Positions 25,446-35,237 are shown, counted from the stretch's first letter. The stretch is 64,000 nucleotides of DNA from Ideonella sp. (GCA_016721465.1 JADKIA010000028.1:434001-498000); one strand, 5' to 3'. Notes: a model not told the origin generated them from the letters alone. Numbers and translations are program-made.

Positions 25446-26360
25446 TCAGGGCGCTGGTCGGGCCGCCGGCCCCTGCAAACGGACCAACGGGTCGGCTTCG
25501 CTGTCGGGATCGGCCAGCGGAATGCACTGGATGAACAATGAAAACAGTTCAGCCTGAGACCCGGTCTCAAGCTTGCGGTGGATGCTCTTGCGCTGGTTGC
25601 GGATGGTGCCTTCGGCCGTGTGCAGCCGCTCGGCAGTCTGTTCGGATGAATAGCCGCTGAGCATGTAGAACACCACCTCGCGTTCGCGGCGGGTGAGCAG
25701 CGACGAGCCGAAGTTCGCCATCGTGGCCTCGACCTTGCGGTGGACCAGGCGGTCGGTCGCGTCGGGCTTGGGCGGGGCCGCAAACTGGTGATGCCGCTCC
25801 AGCAGCGCAAACAGCAGGGGCAGCGTGTGTTGCACCAGCGCATTCTCGGCGGCGCCGAACAGCGGCGTGCCTTCCTCCCGGCCCAGGCAAAAGGTGATGG
25901 CGCTGCGCTCGTCGATGCGCCACAGCACGTCGATGGTGTCGCGCAGCTGCGTGTTGCGGAAGAAGCAGCGGTAGTACTCGCTGTCATAGAAGTCGTCCGG
26001 CAGGTACGACGCCATCGGGTAGGCGCCGTTGGCCTGGTCGCGCTGGAACATCTGGTAGACCGGGTCCAGCACATAGGGGCCGTCGATGTAGGCCGCCTCC
26101 GTGCCACCGCGACGCAATGCTGCGTCAGCCTTCACGGCCAGGTAGCGCGGACGCTGTTCCACCGAATAGAGCATGGCAACGCTCACATCCGCATCGATCA
26201 GCGATGCCAGAAACACCACCGCCGATGGGTAGAAGCCCGGCCGGCCGATCTGTGTGGCCAAGCCACTGAGTTGCGCCAGCGACTCGGCATCGAGCACCAG
26301 CGCAAACCGCGTCTTGCGCTTCGGGGCACTCGGGTCGTTGTTCGCACGGCTCATGGTCAT
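25446..26360 (-). CDS. LuxR-type transcriptional regulator
   Basis: About 304 residues from the ATG at 26360. An N-terminal ~220-residue domain with no receiver or autoinducer signature is followed by a LuxR HTH (SSLLTRREREVVFYMLSGYS ... AERLHTAEGTIRNQRKSIHR). It is divergent from the TonB-receptor operon and first gene of the leftward hydrolase operon, so it is the probable controller of both. A 40-bp motif in the divergent region recurs upstream of the ureohydrolase. Confidence 0.82.
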   Translation of the reverse strand: MTMSRANNDPSAPKRKTRFALVLDAESLAQLSGLATQIGRPGFYPSAVVFLASLIDADVSVAMLYSVEQRPRYLAVKADAALRRGGTEAAYIDGPYVLDPVYQMFQRDQANGAYPMASYLPDDFYDSEYYRCFFRNTQLRDTIDVLWRIDERSAITFCLGREEGTPLFGAAENALVQHTLPLLFALLERHHQFAAPPKPDATDRLVHRKVEATMANFGSSLLTRREREVVFYMLSGYSSEQTAERLHTAEGTIRNQRKSIHRKLETGSQAELFSLFIQCIPLADPDSEADPLVRLQGPAARPAP

Positions 26361-26412
26361 TGGCAGGTATTCGGCGCCCTTGGATGTCCAGGTAGCGATT
26401 CTGCATGTACCA

Positions 26413-26452
26413 CGCGGGCTATTTCGGCCGTGGCGCGCCATGCCTACCATGC
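26413..26452 (+). promoter_or_regulatory. Promoter/operator motif upstream of the TonB receptor
   Basis: CGCGGGCTATTTCG at 26413-26426 and TGCCTACCATGC at 26441-26452, with the same spacing as in the ureohydrolase upstream block at 6646-6685. TACCAT is a possible -10. The first half is flanked by the imperfect inverted arms CCACG and CGTGG, suitable for a dimeric regulator. Confidence 0.6.
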
Positions 26453-26515
26453 AGCGGCGAATCGCCGATGACCGAATCCCCGCACGCCCCATAGTGCAGA
26501 AGCACGGAGACCCCT

Positions 26516-28759
26516 ATGGCAAAGAAGACGTCAAATCGCCGCCAGCAACCGGAGTGGAACCAGCGCCAGGTTCTTCGGGTGTCGGTGCTGGCAGCCAGCA
26601 TCGGCTTGAGCCTGTCGGCCTTGGCCCAGACTCCTGCGGCCCCGACCACGTCGGCCGGCACTGGGGCCAAGGCGGCTGTGCAAGAGCTGGAGCGCGTCGA
26701 GATCACGGCCAGCAAGCGCAAGCAACTGCAGAGCGACGTGGCGGGCACGGTGACGGCGCTGGATGGGGCCAAGCTCGAACGGCTGGGCAGCATCGACACC
26801 GAAGACGTCATGAAACTCACGCCCGGCGTGCAGTTCAACAAGGGGGCGGCCGACGCCTCGCTGCTTTCGATCCGCGGCATCGGCACCAACACCAACGCCG
26901 GCAACCAGGGTTTCACCCAGGCGCCCACGGGTATCTACATCGAAGACGTGCCCTTCACCGACCCGTTTGCGTTTGTGTCGACACCGGACCTGTCGCCCTT
27001 TGACCTGGAGCGCGTGGAAGTGCTGCGCGGCCCGCAAGGTGCGCTCTATGGCTCATCGTCGCTGGGTGGCGCCATCCGCTACCAGTTGAGCAAGCCCAAT
27101 ACGCGCCAGACCGAGGGCTCGGTGCTGGCCAGCTACGCCAGCATGAGCGGCGGAGGTTCCGGCTGGTCCACCGCAGCCATGGCCAACCTGCCATTGGCCG
27201 ATGGCAAGGCGGGGCTGCGCGTGGTGGTGAATGCGCGCAAGGACCCGGGCTTCATCGATAACGTGGGCACGGGCGTCAAGGACAGCAACACCAATCGGGT
27301 GGACGGCGGCCGCGCCATCTTCACCTACCGGCCCAGCGCCGACTTCGACATCACCGCGGTCTACCTCAGCCAGCAAAGCCGCCAGGCCGATGGGTCGGGC
27401 ATCTCCGCCTTCGACTACCAGACCGGCGCCGGCTACGCCCTGACACCGCCGGACCGCAACGAGGTGAAGACCGCGTTCCCGCAGACCGTCAAGTCCAACT
27501 TCGACCTCGGCACGGTGCAGCTCAACGCCAACCTCGGCCCACTGCGCCTGACCTCGCTTACCGGCTACCAGACCAAGGATCGCATCCAGCGCGACGACTT
27601 CAGCCGCGACTTCTTCGACCCAGCGTTCGCAGGTGACCAGTGGACCAGCGATGTGGACCTGCACACGCGCACGCTGACACAGGAGTTCCGACTGGCGCCC
27701 GTGCAGGCCGGGGCGGTGAACTGGCTGGTGGGCGCGTTCTGGATGGACGCCGACGTGAAGCGCGACCAGAAGGTGTACTTCGAGCCGCGCGGCGCCGTGC
27801 CGGACATCCGCTTCCGGCGCAGCGGCCAGGCCACCGAGGCGGCCCTGTTCGCCGATGCAGAAGTCAAGCTGACCGACAGGCTCACCGCCGCGGCGGGGGC
27901 ACGCTACTACAAGACCAAGCTCAACTACGACCGCATCACGGGCGTCGACGATCCGGGCACGGCCATCCCTTACGGCACCAGCGACAGCGGCACGACGCCC
28001 AAGGTGTCACTGCGCTACGCCTTGGACCCGACGTTGTCGGTGTACGCACTGGCCTCGCGCGGCTATCGGTTCGGCGGCATCTCCAACGTGGGCTTCGGAA
28101 CCTTGGCGTTCCCCTACAAGACCGACTCTCTCTGGAACTACGAGGCCGGCCTGCGCTGGACGCCCAGCGCCCAGGCCAGCCTGGACGTGAGCGTCTTCCG
28201 AATAGACTGGAAGGACGTGCAGCTGGCCACACTGGCCCGGGACCCGGACAGCGGCCGGGACTTCCTGGTCACCGGCAACATCGGCCAGGCCAAGTCGCAG
28301 GGCATCGAGCTCGCGGGCGGGTGGAAGCCCACGGCAAACTTCTCACTGCGTGGCGCCATCGCCTACACCGACGCCAGCACTGCGGGTGGCATCACCGTCG
28401 GCGGCGTGCCCATCGCCGATGGCACGCCGCTGCCCGGCACGGCCAAGCTGCAGGGCACACTGGATGCGACAACCTACTTTGCCGGGCCCTTCGACAGCAG
28501 CGGGCGCTTCTCGGCTGTGCTGGCGCACACGGGCAAGCGCCGGGCGCAAATCGACTCCGAGATCACCCTGGCCGCCTACTCGACACTGGATCTGCGCCTG
28601 ACCCTTTCCTGGTCGAACTTCGAGGTGTCGGCGTTCATGAACAACGCCACCAATGAGCGCGGCATCTCGGGCGCGGTCGACTACACCAGCGCCTTCTATA
28701 CCGAGTTCTACCCGGTGCGCCCGCGCACGGTGGGCGTGGCCGTGCGCTACGACTTCTGA
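26516..28759 (+). CDS. TonB-dependent outer-membrane receptor
   Basis: 747 residues. Signal sequence after a basic N-terminus (VSVLAASIGLSLSALA), a TonB-box-like LERVEITAS, plug domain (SIDTEDVMKLTPGVQF; LSIRGIGTNTN; LERVEVLRGPQGALYGSSSL) and a beta-barrel ending in VAVRYDF with a terminal Phe. It imports a large or scarce ligand across the outer membrane. No iron-uptake genes are nearby; neighbours suggest an organic nitrogenous ligand. First gene of the six-gene rightward operon. Confidence 0.93.
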   Translation: MAKKTSNRRQQPEWNQRQVLRVSVLAASIGLSLSALAQTPAAPTTSAGTGAKAAVQELERVEITASKRKQLQSDVAGTVTALDGAKLERLGSIDTEDVMKLTPGVQFNKGAADASLLSIRGIGTNTNAGNQGFTQAPTGIYIEDVPFTDPFAFVSTPDLSPFDLERVEVLRGPQGALYGSSSLGGAIRYQLSKPNTRQTEGSVLASYASMSGGGSGWSTAAMANLPLADGKAGLRVVVNARKDPGFIDNVGTGVKDSNTNRVDGGRAIFTYRPSADFDITAVYLSQQSRQADGSGISAFDYQTGAGYALTPPDRNEVKTAFPQTVKSNFDLGTVQLNANLGPLRLTSLTGYQTKDRIQRDDFSRDFFDPAFAGDQWTSDVDLHTRTLTQEFRLAPVQAGAVNWLVGAFWMDADVKRDQKVYFEPRGAVPDIRFRRSGQATEAALFADAEVKLTDRLTAAAGARYYKTKLNYDRITGVDDPGTAIPYGTSDSGTTPKVSLRYALDPTLSVYALASRGYRFGGISNVGFGTLAFPYKTDSLWNYEAGLRWTPSAQASLDVSVFRIDWKDVQLATLARDPDSGRDFLVTGNIGQAKSQGIELAGGWKPTANFSLRGAIAYTDASTAGGITVGGVPIADGTPLPGTAKLQGTLDATTYFAGPFDSSGRFSAVLAHTGKRRAQIDSEITLAAYSTLDLRLTLSWSNFEVSAFMNNATNERGISGAVDYTSAFYTEFYPVRPRTVGVAVRYDF

Positions 28760-28761
28760 CC

Positions 28762-30070
28762 TTGGCTGCCGACCGCACGGAGCACCTCGCCGGCAACGGC
28801 ACGCGGCGCGGTCCGATCGTCGTCGTCCTGGTGCTGGCCCTGGCCAGTGCGATGGCCAACGCCGGCGCCTCGTTGTTGTCGGCCTGCCTGCCCCTCATCA
28901 AGGCCGAGTTCGGATTCAGCGACACGCAGCTCGGCCTGCTGACCGGCTACGCCTCGGCGCTGACCATTGCGGCGCTGGCGTTTCCCATCACGGTGTGGGC
29001 GGCGAGATGGGGTAATTCGCGCGTGTTCGGCGCGTGCCTCACGATCTACGGCGCGGCCCTGGCCGTGTTTGCGGCCTGCAGCACCTTTTGGCAGTTCGTC
29101 GTCGCGCAACTTGCCTCGGGGTTCGGGCCGGCAGCTGAAATGCCTTTTGGGCCAGGCCATCGCCAGTGACCACTATCCGCCGGAGCGCCGGTCAGGCGCT
29201 CTGGCCTTCTACAGCGCCGGCTACTTCTTCGGGGTGACGGGCGGGCTTGCAGCGGGCGGCTTCCTGGCAGCCCAAGTGGGCTGGCGTCAGGCCTTCTTGG
29301 TCTTTGCGGTTGTCAGCGTGGCGGTGGCCGTTCTGCAGATGGTGATCGCGCGCGACCGCACGGCGCCCGAGGGGAGTTCGGCACCGCATGCCCCGGCAGC
29401 GCCGGCGGGGTCCGGCGCGGGGCAGTGGCAGGCCTTTCTGGAACTGGTGCGCAACCCGACCTACCTGCATCTCACGCTGGGCTTTGCCTGGGCCTCGTTT
29501 GCCACCTTCGGCCTCACGCAGTGGATGCCCAGCTTCTACAACCGCCAGTTCGGCCTGGCTCCTGAGCACGCGGCGGCCTTTTTCGGCGGTGCCTACCTCG
29601 CCGGGTCCCTGTTGGGCCTGCTTGCGGGCGGCGTCATCGGCAACCGCCTCGGCGGCGCCCGCACAGAGCGGCTGCTGGCCTTGTGCATGGTCAGCTACGG
29701 ACTGACGTTTCCCGCAATCGCGGCCGTCTTGTTTGCGCCCAATCTGCAGTTGGCCTTCGCTGCCCACGTTGCAGCGACCTTCATGGGTGCCATGCCGAAC
29801 GGCCCCGTGTTTGCCATGATCAGCAATACCTTGCCTCGCGAGCGCCGCGTGCTGGGCGTCTCGGTGCTGCTGCTGGCGTTGACGCTTTTCGGGGCAGGCG
29901 GTGGGCCGCTGCTGGTGGGAATGATCAGCGATGCCTTGGCTGCGGAATTCGGCTCGGCATCGCTTCGTTGGGCGCTGCTGGCCGTCAAGCTGCTGGGGAT
30001 CGTGTTCTTCCTGCACCTGGGCTATGCGTGGTTCAAGGCGCGCCAGGTCCCGCGTGACCCCGTGACCTGA
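28762..30070 (+). pseudogene. MFS transporter, split by a +1 frameshift
   Basis: Frame 1 runs from a TTG at 28762 and encodes the first four transmembrane segments (LSACLPLIKAEFGFSDTQLG) up to EMPFGPGHRQ. The second frame continues with ASDHYPPERRSGALAFYSAG and eight further segments to 30070. Removing one T from the TTTT run at 29145-29148 gives AAEMPLGQAIASDHY and one intact 435-residue 12-TM protein. So the gene is one base away from intact: a real inactivation or an assembly error. The TTG start follows the receptor stop closely. Confidence 0.8.
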
Positions 30071-30086
30071 CTTCCGGAGTCCTGCA

Positions 30087-32156
30087 TTGAGCTCATTACC
30101 GCGCGGCCCCTTTGAGCCGCAGGATCACTTCGCGCTGAGATTGCCGAGTGACCCTCAGATTTCACCCGACGCCCGCCGCGTGGCTTTTGTGCGCACGCGC
30201 GCTGACGCGCAAGCCGACACCTGGCTGAGCGAACTGTGCGTGGTGGATCGCTCCACCGGCTCGTACCATGAAATCGGTTCGGGGAGCCAACCGCGTTGGG
30301 CGCCGCTGGGCGAGAGCCTGGCCTACGTGCGAGCGCACGGCAGCGGCCATGTGATCGAACGTTGGCATGCCGGGTCCGGCCACCGCGAGGTGCTGGCGAC
30401 CCTGGACCAGGCCCCCAGCGGGCTGGCCTGGTCGCCCGACGGCCTGCGACTGGCCTTCGTGATGCGCGTGCCCGCCGTACAGGCCGACGCCCCGGTGCCC
30501 GGCTGGGAACATCTGCGCACCGAGCAGTGGGCGCCCCGGGGCGTGTACACCGACCGGCTGGTGCGCCGCGCCGAAGGCCTGCCAGGGGATCTGCCCGAGG
30601 GGCACCACCACATCTTCATGCTGGACGTGGCCAGCGGCGCCCTGCGCCAACTCACCCGCGGTGCCCGCGACCACGGCGGTCCGTCGACATGGATCACCAA
30701 GCTGGCGCTGGCCGGGCACATCTCCTGGGACCCGGGCGGCTGCCACCTGATCATGTCGATGCCCGGGCAGCAACCCCGTACCGGTGCCCACGACCCGCAC
30801 GCCGTGCTGGTGGCCGACGTCTACGAGTTCGATGTGGCCGATGGCACGGTGCGGCAACTCACCCAGTTCGGCGGCCCGGCATGCCAGGCCACGGTGTCGC
30901 CCGACGGCCAGTGGATCGCCTTCGTTGGGTTTCGCAACGAGCGCAAGTCCTTCCACACCAATGTGGTTCACGTGATGCCGCGCGCTGGCGGCGCACTGCG
31001 GGCATTGCCGCATCCGAGGCAGTTGGAGGTTCACCAGCAACTGCAATGGCTGCCTGACAGCGCGGGCCTGCTGGTGCTGCTGCCCGAAGCCGGCGACGGC
31101 TGCCTGGTGCGCCTGGACCTGGACGGGCAATGGACGACGCTGACCCGCGATGTGGGCGGCTCGGCCGCCACCGGCTACCTGCTGTACCAGAAGGGTGTGT
31201 CGGTGGCACGAGACGGCACCGTGGCCTACCTGCGCGGCAGCACCTCGCGCACCGACGAAGTGGCGCTGCTGCAGCCCGACGGCATGCCCGGCGAGGTACT
31301 GACGCAGGAGTCGGCCTGGGTCGACCAGCGGCTGCTGGCGCCCATCGAGACACTCTGGCTGCCTGCCCGCCGCCCCAACAGCACCGCACCGTCCTGGCAG
31401 GCATGGCTGGTGCGCCCGGCCGGTGTGCCCGCTGAACAACCGGTGCCGTTGATCCTGTGGCTGCATGGCGGCCCGTATCTGGCCTGGTGCCCGCACTTGG
31501 CCATCCTGCCGCAGATCTGGGCGGCGCGCGGCTTTGCCGTGTTGATGGTCAACCCGCGCGGGTCATTGGGTTATGGCGAAGCCTTCATTGACGAGTTGCA
31601 GCACGACTTTCCAGGCCCGGAAGACTTGCAGCTGCTGGACATGGTGGATGACGTCGTGGCCCGTGGCGGCATCGATCCGCAGCGAGTGCATGTTGCCGGT
31701 GAATCGGGCGGCGGCGTGATGACGGCTTGGCTGATCGGCCACAGCACGCGGTTTGCGTCGGCCGCCGCCATCTACGGCGTGATGGATTGGGCGAGCATGG
31801 CGCTGACCGTGGACCGGCCCGACTACTACGGCTACTACTGGCTGCCTGCGCCGCCGTGGGCAGCGGGCATGGCCGAGCACTACCGGCGCAGGTCGCCACT
31901 GTCGCTGGTGCAGCAGGTGCGCACGCCCACGCTCTTGCTGTGCGGCGAGTGCGACTGGCGCACGCCTGTCTCGCAGTCGGAGATGTACTTCACCGCCTTG
32001 AAGCTGTGCGGCGTGGAAGCGGCGCTCGTGCGTTTCCCCGACAACAACCACAGCCTGGAGTGGCATCCAAGTCACTGGCTGGATCTGATCGAGCACGTTG
32101 ATCGCTGGTTTCGCCGGCACTCGGGCCGATGCGAGAAACAGAGGAATGGATCGTGA
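30087..32156 (+). CDS. S9-family prolyl oligopeptidase/acylaminoacyl peptidase
   Basis: 689 residues. N-terminal beta-propeller with repeated SPDG-type blades (LAWSPDGLRLAFVM; ATVSPDGQWIAFVG), then an alpha/beta hydrolase domain: PLILWLHGGPYLAWCP, VNPRGSLGYGEAFIDE, VHVAGESGGGVMTAWLIG (nucleophile Ser) and FPDNNHSLEW (His). No signal peptide is obvious, so cytoplasmic. It would cleave a short peptide or N-acylated amino acid brought in by the upstream transporters. TTG start with a GGAG site 8 bp upstream. Confidence 0.9.
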   Translation: MSSLPRGPFEPQDHFALRLPSDPQISPDARRVAFVRTRADAQADTWLSELCVVDRSTGSYHEIGSGSQPRWAPLGESLAYVRAHGSGHVIERWHAGSGHREVLATLDQAPSGLAWSPDGLRLAFVMRVPAVQADAPVPGWEHLRTEQWAPRGVYTDRLVRRAEGLPGDLPEGHHHIFMLDVASGALRQLTRGARDHGGPSTWITKLALAGHISWDPGGCHLIMSMPGQQPRTGAHDPHAVLVADVYEFDVADGTVRQLTQFGGPACQATVSPDGQWIAFVGFRNERKSFHTNVVHVMPRAGGALRALPHPRQLEVHQQLQWLPDSAGLLVLLPEAGDGCLVRLDLDGQWTTLTRDVGGSAATGYLLYQKGVSVARDGTVAYLRGSTSRTDEVALLQPDGMPGEVLTQESAWVDQRLLAPIETLWLPARRPNSTAPSWQAWLVRPAGVPAEQPVPLILWLHGGPYLAWCPHLAILPQIWAARGFAVLMVNPRGSLGYGEAFIDELQHDFPGPEDLQLLDMVDDVVARGGIDPQRVHVAGESGGGVMTAWLIGHSTRFASAAAIYGVMDWASMALTVDRPDYYGYYWLPAPPWAAGMAEHYRRRSPLSLVQQVRTPTLLLCGECDWRTPVSQSEMYFTALKLCGVEAALVRFPDNNHSLEWHPSHWLDLIEHVDRWFRRHSGRCEKQRNGS

Positions 32157-33520
32157 CGACTCCCAAAGACTTCAGTTTCAACGACCTCGAGCAGTGGCTG
32201 GACCAGCGGCGTGTGACCGAGGTGGAGTGCCTGGTTCCCGACCTGACGGGCGTGGCCCGCGGCAAGATCCTGCCGCGACAGAAGTTCACCGAAGACCGCG
32301 GCATGCGCCTGCCCGAGGCCATCGTGGGCATGGGCGTGACGGGCGAGTTCCCGACCGAAGGCCCGTACTACGACGTGATCAAGCCGACCGACCAGGACAT
32401 GCACCTGCGGCCGGACCCGTCCACCGTGCGCATCGTGCCCTGGGCCACCGACCCCACCGCGCAGGTCATCCACGACTGCTATGACCGTGACGGCCAGCTC
32501 GTGCCGTTCGCGCCACGCTCGGTGCTGCGCCGGGTGTGCGACCTGTTTGCTGCCGAAGGCTGGGAACCCGTGGTGGCGCCGGAGCTGGAGTTCTACCTCG
32601 TGGCCCGCAACACCGACCCCGACATGCCGCTGCGTCCGCCCGTGGGCCGGTCCGGTCGCAGCGAGACCTCGCGCCAGGCCTACTCGATCGATGCGGTCAA
32701 CGAGTTCGACCCGCTGTTCGAAGACGTGTATGACTACTGCGAGAAGATGGAGCTCAACGTCGACACCCTGATCCACGAAATGGGCGCCGGCCAGATGGAG
32801 ATCAACTTCTTCCACGCCCACCCGCTGGGCCTGGCCGACGAGGTGTTCTTCTTCAAGCGCACCGTGCGGGAGTGCGCGTTGCGCCACGACATGTACGCCA
32901 CCTTCATGGCCAAGCCCATTGCGGGTGAGCCGGGCAGCGCCATGCATGTGCATCAAAGCCTGGTCAGCACACTTACAGGCAAGAACATCTTCAGCCAGGA
33001 AGACGGCAGCGCCAGCGACGAGTTTCATTGGTACATCGGCGGTCTGCAGAAGTACATCCCGGCGGCCATGGCCCTGTTTGCGCCCTACGTGAACAGCTAC
33101 CGGCGCCTGTCGCGCAACACGGCGGCACCGATCAACATCCAGTGGGGCACCGACAACCGCACCGTCGGAATCCGCTCGCCCGTGGCCGCGCCGCAGGCCC
33201 GCCGCATCGAGAACCGCGTGATCGGCGCCGATGCCAACCCGTACATCGCACTGGCCGCCACGCTGGCCTGCGGCTACCTGGGCATCAAGAACCGCATCGA
33301 ACCCCGTCCCGAGTGCAAGGGCGACGCCTACCTGGGCGACCACCAACTGCCGCGCAGCCTGGGCGAGGCCTTAGCGTTGCTGCGAGCCGAGAAGGACCTG
33401 GCTGCCGTGTTGGGCGAGGGCTTCATTACGGTCTACACCGAGGTCAAGGAGGTCGAGTACGCCGAGTTCATGACGGTGATCTCGCCCTGGGAGCGTGAGC
33501 ACCTGTTGCTGCATGTCTGA
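32153..33520 (+). CDS. Glutamine-synthetase-like gamma-glutamyl-amine ligase (PuuA type)
   Basis: 455 residues from the GTG at 32153, which overlaps the S9 stop (GTGA) behind an AGAGGA site; an ATG at 32129 would add 8 residues. Glutamine synthetase fold: APELEFYLV and GAGQMEINF (metal ligands), PGSAMHVHQSL, and NRTVGIRSPVAAPQARRIEN. The next gene is a PuuB-like oxidase, so it probably joins glutamate to an amine using ATP, the first step of the gamma-glutamyl route known for putrescine. The amine itself is inferred. Confidence 0.85.
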   Translation: MTTPKDFSFNDLEQWLDQRRVTEVECLVPDLTGVARGKILPRQKFTEDRGMRLPEAIVGMGVTGEFPTEGPYYDVIKPTDQDMHLRPDPSTVRIVPWATDPTAQVIHDCYDRDGQLVPFAPRSVLRRVCDLFAAEGWEPVVAPELEFYLVARNTDPDMPLRPPVGRSGRSETSRQAYSIDAVNEFDPLFEDVYDYCEKMELNVDTLIHEMGAGQMEINFFHAHPLGLADEVFFFKRTVRECALRHDMYATFMAKPIAGEPGSAMHVHQSLVSTLTGKNIFSQEDGSASDEFHWYIGGLQKYIPAAMALFAPYVNSYRRLSRNTAAPINIQWGTDNRTVGIRSPVAAPQARRIENRVIGADANPYIALAATLACGYLGIKNRIEPRPECKGDAYLGDHQLPRSLGEALALLRAEKDLAAVLGEGFITVYTEVKEVEYAEFMTVISPWEREHLLLHV

Positions 33521-34805
33521 GGTGAGCCGCCCCATCGCACACGCGGCGTCCCTCTACGCCGCGACCGCAGGGGCTCTGCCCGAGCGCGCGCCGCTGCAGG
33601 GGGCGGTGGCGGCCGATGTCTGCGTCGTCGGCGCCGGCTACACCGGACTGTCGACGGCGCTGCATCTGGCTGAGGCCGGCTTTCGTGTGGTGGTGCTCGA
33701 GGCCGCGCGCGTGGGTTGGGGTGCGTCGGGTCGCAACGGCGGCCAGATCGTGCACAGCTATTCGCGCGACATCGACGTCATCGAGCAGCGTCACGGTGTT
33801 GCGTTGGCCAACGCGCTCGGGGGCATGGCTTTCGAGGGCGGCGCCATCATTCGCGAGCGGGTGGCGCGGTACGGCATCGACTGTGACCTGAAGAACGGCC
33901 TGCTGTTTGCCGCTCTGACCTCCAAGCAGTTGCGGGCCCTGGAAGCACACAAGTCACTCTGGGAGAAGCACGGCCACCGCCAGCTCGAGTTGCTGGATGA
34001 ACGCGCCACCCGTGCGGCCGTGAACACCAAGCGTTACCAAGGAGCATTGCTGGACCATTCGGGCGGACACTTCCACCCCCTGAAGCTGGCCATGGGCGAA
34101 GCAGCGGCCTTCGAGTCGCTGGGCGGCACGATTTACGAGCAGTCCAAGGTAACGGCCATCGAGCGCGGTCAGACGGCCACCGTGCGGACGGCCCGGGGCC
34201 ACGTCACCGCTCGCTTTGTGGTCGTTGCCGGGAACGCCTACCTGGGCCATCTGGAGCCTCGGCTGACGACCAAGTCGATGCCCTGTGGGACGCAGATCAT
34301 CGCCACCGAGCCGCTGGGCGAACGCTGGAAGGATGTCATCCCTTCGGATTTCTGCGTGGAGGACTGCAACTTCCTGCTCGACTACTTCCGCCTGTCCGCA
34401 GACCGGCGCCTGCTCTTCGGGGGTGGTGTGGTTTACGGCGCGCGAGACCTGGCCGATATCACCGGCAGCCTGATGCCCAAGCTGTTGCGCGTGTTTCCGC
34501 AACTGGCGGGTGTGCGCATCAACTACGCCTGGACGGGCAACTTTCTCTTGACGCTGTCACGCCTGCCCGAGGTGGGGCGGTTGGACGGCAACATCTTCTA
34601 CTCCCAGGGGTGCTCTGGGCACGGCGTGACCTTCACCCACCTGATCGGCCGCCTGATGGGCGAGTTGATTCAGGGGCAGGCCGAACGCTTCAGCCTCTTC
34701 GAACAGTTGCCGCATCTGCCGTTCCCGGGCGGGCGTCTGCTGCGCGTGCCCATGGCTGCCCTGGGCGCGTGGTACTACGGGCTGCGCGATCGGCTGGGGG
34801 TCTGA
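33513..34805 (+). CDS. FAD-dependent gamma-glutamyl-amine oxidoreductase (PuuB-like)
   Basis: 430 residues. DAO-fold oxidoreductase with the dinucleotide motif VCVVGAGYTGLSTALHLAEA, VGWGASGRNGGQIVH, and a C-terminal FYSQGCSGHGVTFTHLIG typical of PuuB/OrdL proteins. It would oxidise the gamma-glutamylated amine to the aldehyde. The ATG at 33513 overlaps the ligase stop by 8 bp, indicating translational coupling and joint function. Confidence 0.87.
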   Translation: MSEVSRPIAHAASLYAATAGALPERAPLQGAVAADVCVVGAGYTGLSTALHLAEAGFRVVVLEAARVGWGASGRNGGQIVHSYSRDIDVIEQRHGVALANALGGMAFEGGAIIRERVARYGIDCDLKNGLLFAALTSKQLRALEAHKSLWEKHGHRQLELLDERATRAAVNTKRYQGALLDHSGGHFHPLKLAMGEAAAFESLGGTIYEQSKVTAIERGQTATVRTARGHVTARFVVVAGNAYLGHLEPRLTTKSMPCGTQIIATEPLGERWKDVIPSDFCVEDCNFLLDYFRLSADRRLLFGGGVVYGARDLADITGSLMPKLLRVFPQLAGVRINYAWTGNFLLTLSRLPEVGRLDGNIFYSQGCSGHGVTFTHLIGRLMGELIQGQAERFSLFEQLPHLPFPGGRLLRVPMAALGAWYYGLRDRLGV

Positions 34806-34835
34806 CCGCGGAGTAGGCGTTACATTGACTTCGAC

Positions 34836-35237
34836 ATGAATGACCAGCTGCCCCTGCTCAAGCTGGCCGCCGTGATGGCCGGCCTGCCGGAATCTGATTT
34901 CCCGCGTGCTGAGCGGCTGATCGATGGCAACCCCCGTCACGACACCTGGAACCGCGTCGACGTGGGCATCGGCGCAGGTCGCCTTTACTGCGGCGTCTGG
35001 CGCTCGGAAGTGGGCCACTGGCGCATTGAGATGGGCGTGGGCGAACACGAACTGTTCACTGTGCTGGCGGGCCGCTGCAGGGTGCACCGGGAAGATGGGT
35101 CGTTCGATGAAGCGGGGCCTGGCGAAGCGCTCTTCATACCCGCCGGATTTCGCGGCTCGTTTGAAGTTCTGGAGCCTGTGATCAAGACCTATGCCATCGT
35201 GGCACCGCAGGCAGGCGAGCAGCCGCCTGCCGACTGA
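34836..35237 (+). CDS. Cupin-domain protein (DUF861/EutQ-like)
   Basis: 133 residues forming a single cupin barrel: VGHWRIEMGVGEHELFTVLA, GRCRVHREDGS and the second motif GPGEALFIPAGFRGSFEVLE. DUF861 cupins accompany gamma-glutamyl-amine and ureide catabolism but have no fixed reaction. Separated by 30 bp from the oxidoreductase and probably the end of the operon. Confidence 0.8.
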   Translation: MNDQLPLLKLAAVMAGLPESDFPRAERLIDGNPRHDTWNRVDVGIGAGRLYCGVWRSEVGHWRIEMGVGEHELFTVLAGRCRVHREDGSFDEAGPGEALFIPAGFRGSFEVLEPVIKTYAIVAPQAGEQPPAD

